Counted from the stretch's first letter, positions 33,310-44,510 are shown. The stretch is DNA of 64,000 bases from Heterocephalus glaber (GCF_000247695.1 NW_004624842.1:4307427-4371426); one strand, 5' to 3'. The notes: generated by a model from the sequence alone, not told the origin. Numbers and translations are program-made.

Positions 33310-33660
33310 TTATCTCATAATTTGTGGTTAATCGAGTGGTTCTGCTTCCTGTGGTATTAGAGTACTGAGACGTCTGAAATGTTAAAATAGCCTTGCTCAC
33401 ATCCCAGGCAGATTGGTGCTGGCCATCAGCTGGAGATTGGCGATGGCACCAGTCATGGTCTCAGTCCTCCTCACTGTGACTTCCCCAGGTGGCTGTCTTG
33501 GGGCTTTCGAAGCAGTATGATCAGATTCCAAGATGGCAAAGGCCAACTCTACCAGGCCTGAGACTTTTATGCTGGAAGTGACATAGTGCCACTTTGCCAC
33601 ATTCTGTTAATTGAAGCAAGTGGCATCAGTCCAGATTCAGTGTGGAAAGGGACTGTAAAG
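33310..33660. repeat. Old LTR-like repeat
   Basis: CTCACTGTGACTTCCCCAGGTGGC..., ATAGTGCCACTTTGCCACATTCTG resemble a common mammalian LTR. Family uncertain. Confidence 0.35.
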
Positions 33661-33806
33661 GAGCGTGGGTACTAGGACATGTGATTCATTGAGGCTCTCT
33701 TTCTGCTCATGCGGATTCAGTTTGTGACTAAAATGCAAACTGATATTTTAGTGTCTGATCTGTGTTGAATTCTAAAACAAAATGTCTCTGTTCCTTTTTT
33801 TTTAAG

Positions 33807-33923
33807 GAAATTTCTCCTCTTCTCTCCATGGAGGCTATGGCATTTGTTACTGAAGATAGGAAACTTACTCAAGAAACTACTTATCCAAATACATATATTT
33901 TTGATTTGTTTGGAGGTGTTGAT
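33807..33923 (+). CDS. TRPC4AP: TRPC4AP exon 3 (residues 100-138)
   Basis: Exon of 39 codons, phase 0 at both ends, acceptor TTTAAG and donor GTAAGT. It begins EISPLLSMEAMAFVTEDRKL and ends IFDLFGGVD, a highly conserved segment of TRPC4AP. An open frame continues upstream to 33762 and downstream to 33980, but splice signals and family conservation stop at the bounds given. An ID SINE lies only about 45 bp after the donor (from 33968), with two IDs within 300 bp downstream, so insertion close to the splice site has been tolerated. Confidence 0.95.
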
Positions 33924-33967
33924 GTAAGTAGCTATTTATTCTGCTTCTATCAGTATTACTACATTAA

Positions 33968-34060
33968 GCCGGGGGTTTAGCTCCGTGGTTCCACCACCTG
34001 CCTTGCAAGCTCAAGGTCCCAAGTTTGATCCCTGGTACCAAAAAAAAAAAAAAAAAAAAT
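33968..34060 (+). mobile_element. ID SINE next to exon 3
   Basis: Duplication TATTACTACATTA on both sides; A20 tail; 44 bp after the exon 3 donor. Confidence 0.9.
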
Positions 34061-34118
34061 AGTGGACTATTACTACATTATGGTTTGAATATTTAAGTCT
34101 TAAAATGGAAGACAGGAG

Positions 34119-34203
34119 GGCTGGGGATTTAGCTCAGTGGTTTCACCACCTGCTATGCAGGCTTAAGGACCTGAGTTCGATCCCTAGTACCAAAAAAAAG
34201 AAA
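34119..34203 (+). mobile_element. ID SINE
   Basis: Duplication ATGGAAGACAGGA on both sides. Confidence 0.9.
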
Positions 34204-34606
34204 AAAATGGAAGACAGGAAACATTTCAGAATTTATGACAAACATTTCAGATTTTGACATATGGAAGCTCAGTGGCATTCACTTGTATAAAAACAGCATA
34301 GTTTTTTCTCTTTTTTAAGTGATAATATAGCCATCTACTTTTAAAAATACCAAGTAAAAGGTGTGTCTCCTAGTTTCCCAGTATCTCCTCCTCAGAAGCA
34401 GATGTGATTACTAGTTTCTTGTACTTCTTTCTAGAAATGTTCCATTGCTCTGTGTGTGTAAATGCCCCCCCTTACCTTAGTTTATTTTCTTCCCACATTT
34501 AGTGGCATGTCATATAACCAGTATACTCTCCCCTACATTATTTTTTCATGTAACCCTAGCATGAGGATAGTTTCATTTCAGTACATGTAGATCTATCTGC
34601 CTGTTG

Positions 34607-34935
34607 TGGTTTAAATATGAAGTGCCCCCCACCCAAAGACTCATGTATTAGAGGGCTTGATCTCTAATGTGGCAGTGTTAGGTAGGGCCTGGTTGGAGGA
34701 AATTGGTCACTGGGAGTCCACCACTGAAATGTTTTTCTTCTTGGGCTCTTCCCCTGCTCTGCTTCCTGGCTGCTATGAGGTAAGCAGCTTTCTTCTGCTG
34801 TAATGTTTCTACCTTGGAGCCTGCTGACCATGGACTGAAATCTCTGAGACCATGAGCCAAAATAAACCATTCTGCCTTTAAGTTATGTATGCCACGTATT
34901 TTGTCCCAGCAATGGAAAGTTGACTGCACAACCTC
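34607..34935 (+). mobile_element. MaLR LTR, sense
   Basis: TGTTGTGGTTTAAATATGAA start, GAGCCAAAATAAACC polyadenylation-signal region, ends GTTGACTGCACA. Its complement matches the LTRs at 1320, 3165 and 49940. Confidence 0.65.
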
Positions 34936-35066
34936 ATTATTTAAAATAGCCAAATGGTATTCTCTGATATAACTGTACTGTGATTCATTTATGCAGTCCC
35001 TAGTTTATGGGCATTTAAAGTTTTTTCACACCCTTTTTATTACAACGTTAAAGATTTTGTGTGTAT

Positions 35067-35170
35067 TTTTGTTTTTGTTTTTGTTTTTGTTTTTTTTGAT
35101 ACTGGGGATTGAACTTGGGTCCTTGTGCTTGTGCAGCAGGCGGTGAAACCACTGAGTTAAATCCCCGGCC
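35067..35170 (-). mobile_element. ID SINE
   Basis: Duplication TTGTGTGTATTTTT on both sides; tail (TTTTTG)n. Confidence 0.88.
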
Positions 35171-35602
35171 TTGTGTGTATTTTTTTATGTGAGTATAGAC
35201 CTTTGGAATCAAAGCATATATGTCTTTTATTCTTTTCTATATTAACTGCAACTTACTAACTTACATTGTCAGTAACAAAGTATAAGAGAGTGTTTACCCC
35301 CACCATCACCAACATATTGTATATATGTGTGTATTTTTATGAATTTGTTAAGGAAGTATAATCTTCATACAGAAGAGTACACCAATAATTACCACAAAAT
35401 AAATTCACTTTTGACCTACTACCCAAATCAAGAAATAGGACATTACCAGGACTTAGAAGCTCCCTTCACCAAACTTTGTTATTTTAAATATTTACTAAGT
35501 AGATGTGAGAAAAATCTTATTTCTTTATAGTTTTATTTTACTAATTTATTGAGACATGGTGCACATGCTATAAAATTCACACATTTAAAATGTACAGTTG
35601 AT

Positions 35603-35690
35603 GTGCTCACATTAGCAGTACATATACTAAAATTGAAATGATTCACAGAAGATTATTAGCATGACCTCTGTGCAGGGATGACATGTAAAG
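35603..35690 (+). pseudogene. U6 snRNA pseudogene, 3' truncated
   Basis: About 88 bp follow U6 from GTGCTC through GCAGTACATATACTAAAATTG to GATGACATGTAAAG, with many substitutions and the 3' end missing. The U6 promoter elements are not visible upstream; the copy sits in an antisense L1. Confidence 0.8.
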
Positions 35691-36125
35691 TATACATTTC
35701 ATTGTTTTTTAGTGTGCAACCATCACCGCAGTCAAATTTAGAACATTTTAACCCCTTGCAGAAGAAGATCTCTATATGCATTAGCTGTCATTCCCCTACC
35801 TCTCCAACCCTTAACTATGCCCTAAGAAACCACCAATCTACCTTCTGTCTCTATAGATTTCCCTCTTCTGAACAAGTCATATAATTGGGATCATATAATA
35901 TATGGTCTTTTGTAATTGGTTTCTTTCATATAGCATATTGTTTTCAGTGTTTATCCACGTTGAAGTGTGTATCAGTACCACATTTTGTACATTCATGTGT
36001 GTAGTGATGGTCAGTTGGGCTGCACAATTTCACATTCCCATCAGTAGTGTAAGAAGATTCTGGTTTCTCTGTATCCTTAGTGCTTATTATTGTCTGTCAT
36101 TTTCATTATAGCCATTTTATCAAGG

Positions 36126-37090
36126 GTGAAATCAGAATGAGATAAAACTTTGTATACATAGTTTACTTAGTATACATAGTTTGCTTAGTATAGCAATTAT
36201 TTGTAATGACTAAAAGTATCCCAGGAGAGATAGTGTTATTTTATCCTCTGATTGAATTTTATGAAGTCAATAAATAATGTTAAAATTTTAATAGCATAGG
36301 AAAATTCCTGAAGAAAACAGCGTGCAACACCATTGTATTTGCTCTATGATAATTATCCAAGCTTTTTAAGAATATGACTTGGGGTCTCTGTCACACAAAG
36401 CAAAACAGGCCTTCATTAAGAGCACCTTTTATTGTTGTCCCACGTTATAAGACTTGTTCCTTTTCTCTCTTACAAGTGCAATTGATGTCAAATGCAGATA
36501 TGTGGAAAGCTCACTTTTCCAGAAATGATAATCTATGGTACAGGGGTACTTGAGGGTTTTTATTTTCTAATCTATTGTCTTTTTTTTTTCTTATTGTCTT
36601 GAACTAAAACAACACACATTTCCCCTTTCTCTTTCAGTTCAGGATGTTGAAATATGATGTCACGTTCATCCTAGGAGCAACCCCAAGAATGTGAATTTGT
36701 TTTCAAAAGATTTGTTGCTAGTTTGAGATGACAGAAGTTGTCTCAGATCTTCCAGCTGATCTATCTAGCCTCAAAGACTTTTATGTTGACTTTTTTTTTT
36801 TTTTAATTCTATAGGATCATTTTTCTCCCATTTGACTTGAGGTGTATGGGACATGCTGCCCAAATATTGGCCTGTAGCTAAAAGGGGCTAGAAGAGTTTT
36901 TTTTCCTTGTTCTAAAATTGCACTTAAGTTGATTTGAACAATAACATAAAACTATATACACACATGGTGACTTAGTCATGGTCTCAGCAGATAGATTACT
37001 TTAAAATGCTTGAATATATTTAAGTAGAAATTGACTTTTTAAAATATCTACACAAGGGTCCTTGTTATAAAAGTAAAAGGTGTTCATTAA
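36126..37090. other. Intronic DNA, nothing recognised
   Basis: No exon or repeat that I can support. Confidence 0.4.
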
Positions 37091-37094
37091 AGAA

Positions 37095-37285
37095 AATTTA
37101 GGCCAGTCACAGTGGTACGTGTGTGTAATCCTAGCTACTGGGGAGGCTGAGGCGGAGGATTACAAGTTCAAGGCCAGCCTAGGAATAACTTTCTCATAAC
37201 CCTATTTCAAAATAAATTTTAAAAGGGCTGAGAATGTAACTCAATGGTAGAGTACCCCTGGGTTCAATCCCCAGTACCCCCCAAC
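37095..37285 (+). mobile_element. B1-dID dimeric SINE
   Basis: B1 monomer (GGCCAGTCACAGTGGTACG...) then dID (GGGCTGAGAATGTAACTCAAT...GGTTCAATCCCCAGTACC). Confidence 0.75.
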
Positions 37286-37429
37286 TTTTTTTTTTAGAAA
37301 ATTGTCTTTGAACCTGTCACTAAATTCAACCATGGTTAAGATTCTAAAGTAGTTTAACCTTTATTTTTTTGTTTATATTGACTTAGATTTTTATTAAAAT
37401 TTCAAAAACAACAGCTTTTTTGAAATATA

Positions 37430-37885
37430 GTTTATATACCTTGCCAGATAGTGTCCTTTGAAGCACAAAAGTTTTTAATTTTGGTGAAGTTCATTTTATC
37501 TAAATTTTTTCTCATTTGCTCCTTGGGTTTTGGTGTATATCTAAGAAACTAGTGCCTAATCTAAGGTCACAAAGATTTACCCATTTATTTTCTAAAAGTT
37601 TGATAGTTTTATCTCTTACATTTAGGTTCTTTTTTTTTTCTTATAGCAAAACATTTATTGGTACATTTTAGACATACATAATGATAACACTCATCAGAGG
37701 GAATTTGCACCTGTACACAATACCTCCCGCCTCTTTTTTTCCCCCAGTCTCCCCTTCCCTCAACTCCCCCTCCCCTCCCTTTGTGCAAAAGCCTTGTTTC
37801 CATTTTAGGTGGCTATATCTTTATGATTGTTATATATTTCTGATGGATTACTGCCTTATGAATTATAAGTTGTCCTTCCTTTTAA
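37430..37885 (-). mobile_element. Old L1 split by a younger L1 3' UTR
   Basis: Antisense ORF2 homology 37430-37630, then lineage-specific L1 3' UTR 37630-37800 (complement has CCAATAAATG near the tail), then more old sequence. Confidence 0.6.
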
Positions 37886-37889
37886 CAGA

Positions 37890-37973
37890 ATTTTTTTTTT
37901 TGTACAGGGGATCAAACTCAGAACCTTGTGGTTACAAGGCAGGCACGTTACCACCAAGCTAAATCCCTAGCCC
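37890..37973 (-). mobile_element. ID SINE
   Basis: AGAATTTTT on both sides. Confidence 0.85.
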
Positions 37974-38194
37974 CAGAATTTTTAAGTATATACTTATTCC
38001 AAACTTAATTTAAGGAAAATTGTGTATAGTATTATAAGTATGTAAAATGAAAAATATATATCCTCAATCTCTATAGAAATCAGTGCTACCAATTAATGGT
38101 TTATCTGGAGACCTTTTAAAAATAAACTCACACATATGTTCCTTAAAAAAAGAGTCATAGTAGTAGTAATGTTCTACAGCTTTTCAAAACTTAA

Positions 38195-38360
38195 AGCCAC
38201 ATTGGGCCCTAGAGAATGCCTAATCTAATATATTCATTTTTAAAAATGAGAACGCTGAGGCCCAAGTAGGGACATTAACTTACCCAAGATTACTGGAAAA
38301 TAAGTAGCTGAGCTAGGACTAGAACCCAAGTTTTCCTCTCTGGCTACAGTGCTCCTTCCA
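38195..38360 (-). mobile_element. MIR SINE
   Basis: AACGCTGAGGCCCAAGTAGGG and AGCTGAGCTAGGACTAGAACC. Confidence 0.65.
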
Positions 38361-38513
38361 GGGAACCTCACTGCCTCGTGGAACATGATGATCTTGCAGT
38401 ACTGTGGCAGCTCCTTGGGCTCTTGGTTGTCATGGCAAAGACTGTTTTATAAGTTGTGCTTTGAATTAATTTTGAAGATTTTCATCCTTTTTTTTTTCTT
38501 TTTTTAAAAATAG

Positions 38514-38571
38514 CTCCTTGTAGAAATTCTTATGAGGCCTACAATCTCTATCCGGGGACAGAAACTAAAAA
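38514..38571 (+). CDS. TRPC4AP: TRPC4AP exon 4 (residues 139-157)
   Basis: Short 58-nt exon: 19 codons plus one base of the next codon. The acceptor is AAATAG after a T-rich tract and the donor is GTAAGT. It encodes LLVEILMRPTISIRGQKLK and the leading A of an Ile codon completed by exon 5. The exon is too short to stand out as an ORF and is recognised by its splice sites and by its fit between exons 3 and 5. Confidence 0.93.
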
Positions 38572-38801
38572 GTAAGTATATTTGTCAGGCACTGGCCCTC
38601 ATTTCCTAATATGCCATTGTGGTGGCAGTTCTCAGAAGTTGCTCTTCCGTGAAGGATGTGCCTCACATGTAGCTGTGGCTCGCTCTCTCCTTTCCCAGAT
38701 AAGCAGCTCCCTTCCTTCCTTCGATACTGGTTAGGAATACAGATCTGATGCTCTCAGAGAAAGAGCATGAAAACCACTGATCTAAAAGAATTTCATCTTT
38801 G

Positions 38802-38893
38802 TATTTTCCTTTTTTTTTTGGTACGGGGGATCAAACTCAGGTCCTTGCACTTGCGCAGCAGGTGGCGAAACCACTGAGCTAAATCCCCGGCCC
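38802..38893 (-). mobile_element. ID SINE
   Basis: Duplication CATCTTTGTATTTTC on both sides. Confidence 0.9.
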
Positions 38894-38951
38894 CATCTTT
38901 GTATTTTCTACTAGTCTTTTGGTCCAGCTTTTAGATTTTGTTTGGAAATTC

Positions 38952-39018
38952 CAGGGATTGAACTCAGGACCTTGCACTTGCATGGCAGTTGCAGTGCCAC
39001 TGAGCTAAATCCCCAGCC
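38952..39018 (-). mobile_element. Tailless ID SINE
   Basis: Duplication TTGGAAATTC on both sides; no poly(T) and the terminal GGTACC is missing. Confidence 0.8.
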
Positions 39019-39176
39019 CTTGGAAATTCTTATTTCATATATGTATAGCTGGCTGAGAGAAAAAGAAATAACCTGGTATAATCATCTTTTTGGCTTTAGT
39101 TTTTAAAAAACCTATTAGATTTTTGTTATAAAGGTAATGTATACTTTTTGTAAAATAAAAACCAAAACAGTTCAAT

Positions 39177-39365
39177 CATGCCAGGCACAGTGGCACGTGA
39201 TTTTGCATACTCGTAATCCCAGCTACTTGGGAGGCTGAGACTGGAGGGTGCAAGTTTGAGACCAGCTTGGACAATTTAGCAAGATTATATCTTAAAATGA
39301 AAGGACTGAGGATGTAGCTCACTATAGAATGCCCTGGCTTCAATCCCCAGTAACACAAACAAAAA
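39177..39365 (+). mobile_element. B1-dID dimeric SINE
   Basis: B1 half then dID (GGACTGAGGATGTAGCTCAC...CAATCCCCAGTAAC). Confidence 0.75.
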
Positions 39366-39962
39366 CAAAAGCAGTATATATGGTAGAAATCAACAAAGCA
39401 TACTGTGTATGACTTCATTTGTATGCGCAGTAGTAGTTCAAAGAATTCATATTCATCTTTATCATCTCAGTTTTGTACTCTTAAGTTGGTCCTGTTTTCT
39501 ACCCCAACAGCTAGTAGCATCTTGGTTACTTGCTGGTGTACTTACTCTCTCTTCTTCCCCTTAGATTTATAGGTTCCATGAGGGCTGAGACTTTACTTTT
39601 TTCTTTTTTGCTTACTACTGTCTGCTTTAGAGTAGAAGCTGAATGAATATTTGATAAGTGCATAAATCTCAACTCCCTTTGAAAATGTCAAGTGTAGAAA
39701 TTCTGAGATATATGGATCTGGTGTTCCACCTTGCCCTGAAGTCATTAAGTAAATAAGCAAAATAAAAAGCCACAAAGTAGGTTGAGAGGTAGTAATGAGG
39801 GATACTAGATAAGTGCTTTGTCTCAAGATACATGAAGGCAACCCTTCTTGTCAGGCTAGCTTGACAGAACTACTCATTGGAATCTCAGAGGGAGACCTAC
39901 TATTTCAGAGTTCATGCCAGCACAGGAGTGAATGCAAACAGTTTTTTAAAAATAAAAGCATT
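39366..39962. other. Intronic DNA, nothing recognised
   Basis: No exon or repeat supported. Confidence 0.4.
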
Positions 39963-40165
39963 GCAACTCCATGTAGCGATGTATGCCTGTACTCCCACTA
40001 ACTTGGGAGGCTGAGACAGGATTGCAAGTTTGAGGCCAACCTGGGCAGCATGGCGAGACCTTGTCTTAAAATAAAACATCAAAAAGGGATGGTGATATAG
40101 TTTGGTGGTAGAGCATCCCTGAGTTTAGTTTACAGTATTGCATGCACACACGCATGCTAAATAGA
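39963..40165 (+). mobile_element. B1-dID dimeric SINE, diverged
   Basis: B1 half ends TGTCTTAAAATAAAAC; dID half GGTGATATAGTTTGGTGGTAG. Confidence 0.65.
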
Positions 40166-40341
40166 TAAAATCATGCTCAGTTTTATCATCTCCTGGTTTG
40201 GGGTTGTGAAAATTAAGCCCCCTCCCCTTTTATGCTGCTCTTCTATTCAGCTCACAAAGAAGCAGCAAGTTCTTTATTGGAATCAGTAGTAAGTCAGACA
40301 TTAAAAGCCACTTACTCAGCACAAATAAAAACAACAATAAC

Positions 40342-40428
40342 AGGGCCGGGGATTTAGCTCAGTGGTTTCGCTGCCTGCTGCGCAAGCGCAAGGACCCGAG
40401 TTCGATCACCGGTACCAAAAAAAAAAAA
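40342..40428 (+). mobile_element. ID SINE
   Basis: GCTGCGCAAGCGCAAGGACC subfamily; inserted in an AACAACA tract. Confidence 0.88.
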
Positions 40429-41016
40429 AAAAAACAACAACAACAACAAAGACTAAATAAAACACTGAATTGATGAGTCTGCTGCTAGCGGAACATTCAA
40501 TGGAAATTTATAACAAGCAATGAAGATGTTTATACTTTGAATTCTAATATTCTGCTTTTGAAAATGTATCTTGATGGTCCAATTCAACACAGGTATAAAT
40601 ATACATACTAAATTGTTTATTTGTAGTCTATTTAAATAGCAAAAAACAAACAACTCCAAACACTGGATATATCCTAGGCAAGACACAAAGGAAAACTAGC
40701 TTTGTCAAGTGATAGCATCACAACAGGTTGAAATTATGAAAATTGTGGAGGATAAGAAAGTGGCTACTATATCAAGCCCAAAAGCAGTATGCAAGTTGAT
40801 TTGTAGATTCTGAGAGGTGTTATGAAAATCAGATTCCATCATACAATTGTGAGAATTAAGTGAGATAAATAGATGTGAAAGCACTTTGTAAAGCAACATG
40901 TAGAAGAAATTATCTTGAAGAGAATTACAATAGTTCTTACCTTTTAAAAAATTTAATAATGTTAATACTATCTTTTCAATGAAAAAAATAACCAGTTACT
41001 CCCCCTTGCCTTTCAG
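40429..41016. other. Intron 4 end, nothing recognised
   Basis: Unique-looking sequence up to the exon 5 acceptor. Confidence 0.4.
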
Positions 41017-41072
41017 TAAGCGACGAAATGTCCAAGGACTGCTTGAGCATCCTATATAACACCTGTGTCTGT
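41017..41072 (+). CDS. TRPC4AP: TRPC4AP exon 5 (residues 158-176)
   Basis: Short 56-nt exon after acceptor CTTTCAG; donor GTAAGT. The leading TA completes the Ile codon started in exon 4. It then encodes SDEMSKDCLSILYNTCVC and ends in phase 0. Exons 4 and 5 are both out of phase with multiples of three alone (58 and 56 nt) but total 114 nt, so skipping both together would keep the frame while skipping one would not. Confidence 0.93.
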
Positions 41073-41243
41073 GTAAGTACTCCTGGCACTGGGGCACTGT
41101 TTATCTCCTACCACACCTTCAGTGCTGAAAAAGGGAACATTCAAGTAGGGGTTGCAGACGTGAAAACTCTCTTTGGACATTTGAGGGAATTGGACTGATA
41201 CATGCCTGAGAGCAGGACCAACAGATAAAAATAATGGGAAGGC

Positions 41244-41368
41244 AGAGCTGGGTGTGGTGGCACTCAGAAAGCTGAGGCAGGAGAATCGCTGTGAGTTTGA
41301 GACCAGCCTTGGCTACATAGTGAGTTGAAGACCAGCTTGGTATAGCAACACCCTGTCTCAAAAAAGAA
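41244..41368 (+). mobile_element. B1 SINE with 5' deletion
   Basis: GGTGTGGTGGCACTCAGAAAGC lacks the usual ATGCCTGTAATCCCA block. Confidence 0.8.
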
Positions 41369-41568
41369 TGGTCAGACAAAAAAAGAATGGTCAGGCAGTC
41401 TTGTAGGAATTGTTAAGAGCCAGGGCTGCGACAGCAGGTCTCCTGGACACCTTTAGCCCTGCATGTGTACAAGCAGAGACAGATCAATTACTTGTCAAAG
41501 GGCAGCAAGCATTGGCAGAGTGTCTTTGTCCTTTAAGATTCCTTTTAACCCCTTTATGCCCATTCCTT

Positions 41569-41655
41569 CTTTTTTTTTTTTTGGTACTGGGGATCAAACT
41601 CGGGACCTTGAACTTGCAAGGCAGGCGGCGGAACCACTGAGCTAAATCCCCGGCA
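41569..41655 (-). mobile_element. ID SINE
   Basis: CCCATTCCTTC on both sides. Confidence 0.88.
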
Positions 41656-41799
41656 CCCATTCCTTCATTTTACTTGTTAAAAAACAGAACAAGAACCAGA
41701 AGCTCACCCATGTATTGAATGGGACACTCGCATGCTAACCACTGGGCCTAGAAGAATGGCGAATGAAGGGAACAGTTTGGTAGAAAGAAAAGAGCAGAG

Positions 41800-41955
41800 T
41801 CTATGATTCAAGCACTCGGGAGGCTGAAGCAGGAGGATCATAAGTTTGAGCCCAGCCCGAGCAATTTAGCAAGACTTTCTAAAAAAAAAAACAAAAACAA
41901 ATGGGGGAGGATATAGGGCCAGAGCTCAATCCGAGTACTACCAAGAAAAAAAAGG
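41800..41955 (+). mobile_element. B1-dID dimer, diverged
   Basis: B1 3' part, A-rich linker and a decayed dID. Confidence 0.55.
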
Positions 41956-41984
41956 GCAGAGCACTTAATGTTAGAAGTTGATTT

Positions 41985-42135
41985 TGTGTTTAGCATTTAG
42001 CTTGGTACATCTCTCTGAGCCTTAGTTTCTTATCCATCCGTAGAGTACAGTCAGTAATACTAACATCACGCTAAATGAGAGCACTAAAGGAGATAACAGA
42101 TTTGAATACATTTTGTAAAGCAATATGTAAATGCT
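41985..42135 (+). mobile_element. MIR SINE
   Basis: CTCTCTGAGCCTTAGTTTCTTAT core. Confidence 0.6.
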
Positions 42136-42570
42136 AGTTTTTATTAGACACAGTACCTGTTAGGAACTTATGGTCCGGTAAACCTTGTAAACAGCTATAA
42201 TTCTCAGCAGAGTGGGATAAGTGCTATTGTAGAAGTGAAACCCATAGGCCACGGAGATACAAAAAACACATTGGACCCCATTTCTTGCCTCATTCAAAAA
42301 AAATTTTTAGGTATTTTGTGAGAGTATGTGAAATTCATCAAGATCACAAACTTAGAAGTACAGTGGGGACATAAATACAGCTAGGAATTGAACTGATAAA
42401 AAAATGTAGACCATAAAATCATCTGTACTATGTGTAGATAGGTCACAGTTTCAGGTTTAAGCTTTTTAGTAGCCAATACAAATAGAGAAGTACGTTTGAA
42501 AACGTATACAAATCAGTATCTATAATAGTAATGCAGGCCACTTTAGTTATTTTGAATTTCCTGTAGCTAC

Positions 42571-42717
42571 TTTTTTTTTTTTTGAAACAGTGTCTTGCTG
42601 TACAGTCCAGGCTACCCTTGAACTCACTTTGTAGCCCAGGCTGGCCTCAAATTTCTGGCAGCCCTGCCTCGGCCTCCTGAGTGCTGAGATTACGGGTGAG
42701 TACCACCATGCCCGGCT
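42571..42717 (-). mobile_element. B1 SINE
   Basis: Antisense B1; duplication CCTGTAGC(T/C)AC on both sides. Confidence 0.88.
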
Positions 42718-42734
42718 CCTGTAGCCACCGTTGT

Positions 42735-42828
42735 TGTTTTTTTTAAAATTTTTTTTCCAGTATTGGGAATTGAACTCAGGACCTTGCACTTGCCAGGCAG
42801 GCACGGTGCCACTGAGCTAAATCTCCAG
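42735..42828 (-). mobile_element. ID SINE
   Basis: TGTAGCCAC on both sides, next to the B1. Confidence 0.85.
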
Positions 42829-42949
42829 CCTCTGTAGCCACATTTTTAAAAGAAAAAAATAGGACATAGATGAAGTTAATTTTAATAATATATTTTAACA
42901 GTATAACAAGAATATTATTTTTTCAGTATAATTACAAATGAGATTCTTT

Positions 42950-43034
42950 CCTTCCTTCCTTCCTTCCTCCCTCCCTCCCTCTCTTCCTTGCTTGCTTGCT
43001 TCCTTCCTTCCTTCCTTTCTTCCTTCCTTCTTTT
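42950..43034. repeat. (CCTT)n microsatellite
   Basis: CCTT/CTTG/CCCT tandem repeats. Confidence 0.9.
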
Positions 43035-43139
43035 ATTTTTTTACTATGCTTTCAAACTTTTAAAACCCAGTGTGCATTTTTATATCTGGTGCTCATCTCA
43101 GTTTGGACTAGGCCACATTTCAAGTGTGTAGCTAATGTC

Positions 43140-43930
43140 ACAGATAGACAGATTTATAAGATAAAGAACTAATTGTCAGGAAATATACAACTATTCTTGC
43201 AACTAAGGCCAGTAAGAAGTAGTTCTTAAAGACATTGATGTCATGGCCCCATCACTGTCAACTTCCGTATAGTCATTAGTTTTATGAGGCTGTTTTAAAA
43301 TCCTGATGCCTAATGTTTATGAGGTGACATTCTAGTAAAACACAGTTTGTTTGGTTTTTTAAGGGAGATCTTAAAGAATGGAGGATGATATGGTCCAACT
43401 CTGCTGATTTCCTTTCAGGTTAGATAGCTACAGCTCTTAAGAGTTGTGACAGCAGTGTCTCTAGGGATTAGGCACAAAACGAGATATTTGGAATTGCCTG
43501 TTTTGGCCTGGGAACTTGTATAAATTGTGACTAACCTGAAGTAAGCACATCCTGCCTAAACATATTTAAATTCAAAATTTTTAAAGTACCCCTGGCCAGC
43601 TAAAACTTGGCTTACTGGGTACTAGTTTGTAGCTTCTCATTTAGATACCAGTTCTAGAACCTATGATAAGTATCTTGAAAAAAACCTTCCCCAGAAAATG
43701 CATTGTATATTGTATGGGAGATTTAATGCCTTGAGATATAGAGGAAAGGAATAATTGTGTATGGCTTTTACTTCTAATTTGGAAAGGCTTTCCAGAAGAG
43801 GATGCATTTTAGCCAGTCTCTAGAAGGAGTAGGAGTTTGATAAGTTGAAGAGAGGAGAGGGTAGGTGGTCAAGGGTAGCTAGTCAGGGCAACAGGTTTGT
43901 GTGTTTGGCAGCCTGAACAGTTTCTTCTTT
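43140..43930. other. Intronic DNA, mostly unassigned
   Basis: No exon; 43740-43900 resembles the unclassified old repeat at 30600. Confidence 0.35.
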
Positions 43931-43935
43931 TCCTT

Positions 43936-44000
43936 TTGGTAGTGATTGAGCCCAGGGCCTCATGGCAAGTGCTGTGTCACTAAGCCACACTCCTTCACCC
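43936..44000 (-). mobile_element. Old ID SINE fragment
   Basis: Antisense, CCCAGGGCCTCATGGCAAGTGC. Confidence 0.55.
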
Positions 44001-44127
44001 TGGAGATGTACTTTATTTTTAAGCTTTGAGATTGGGATTAGTCTGGTTTGAATTAAGCTACAATCAGTCCTGCTTCACATCTTACAGTCAGTGTAGGTGC
44101 TATATGAGATTGGAGGAAAAAAACTTT

Positions 44128-44215
44128 TTTTTTTTTTTTTTTGGTATCGGGGATCGAACTCGGGTCCTTGAGCTTGCAAGGCAGGCGGCAGAACCACTGA
44201 GCTAAATCCCCAGCC
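44128..44215 (-). mobile_element. ID SINE
   Basis: Antisense, long poly(T). Confidence 0.88.
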
Positions 44216-44430
44216 CTACTTTTTTTTTTTAATGTACCAATGCTACAGCTAAACAACAGAAATGGAATGTTAATATAGAATCAAACTGAGACTGCCTTCT
44301 TTAGTTAGTGCCCTTAGATTTATATACTCAGAACACGTTTATGGATGCCGTCAGTTTGAAATTTTAATTTGCTTTGACATGTTCATCCCACTGATTGAAA
44401 AGTGCTTCCTAGCTTAGGGTTCCCATATAC

Positions 44431-44510
44431 CAGTGATGGTAAACCTTTTAGAGCTTTCAGTGATGCAAACAGCCTTCTGTGGCATGCATGCCATAGGTTT
44501 GCCACCACTG
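44431..44510. mobile_element. hAT MITE, 80 bp
   Basis: CAGTGATGGTAAACCTTTTA left end; complement of the right end CAGTGGTGGCAAACCTATGG. 8-bp duplication CCATATAC (44423-44430) / CTATATAC (44511-44518), one difference. Contains the palindrome GGCATGCATGCC. Confidence 0.85.

Larger units (their letters stand above)
34940..36125 (-). mobile_element. Old L1 3' region, antisense
   Basis: Two antisense L1M pieces (34940-35520 and 35525-36125), the latter carrying the U6 copy. Confidence 0.5.
42540..43135. repeat. Old DNA-transposon-like repeat split by B1, ID and (CCTT)n
   Basis: CTGTAGCCAC, AATTTTAATAATATATTTTA and GGCCACATTTCAAGTG blocks resemble one mammalian DNA-transposon relic. Class uncertain. 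Confidence 0.35.

Noticed and set aside
35603..35690. Functional U6 snRNA gene
   Set aside because: Many substitutions, missing 3' end, no upstream U6 promoter elements.
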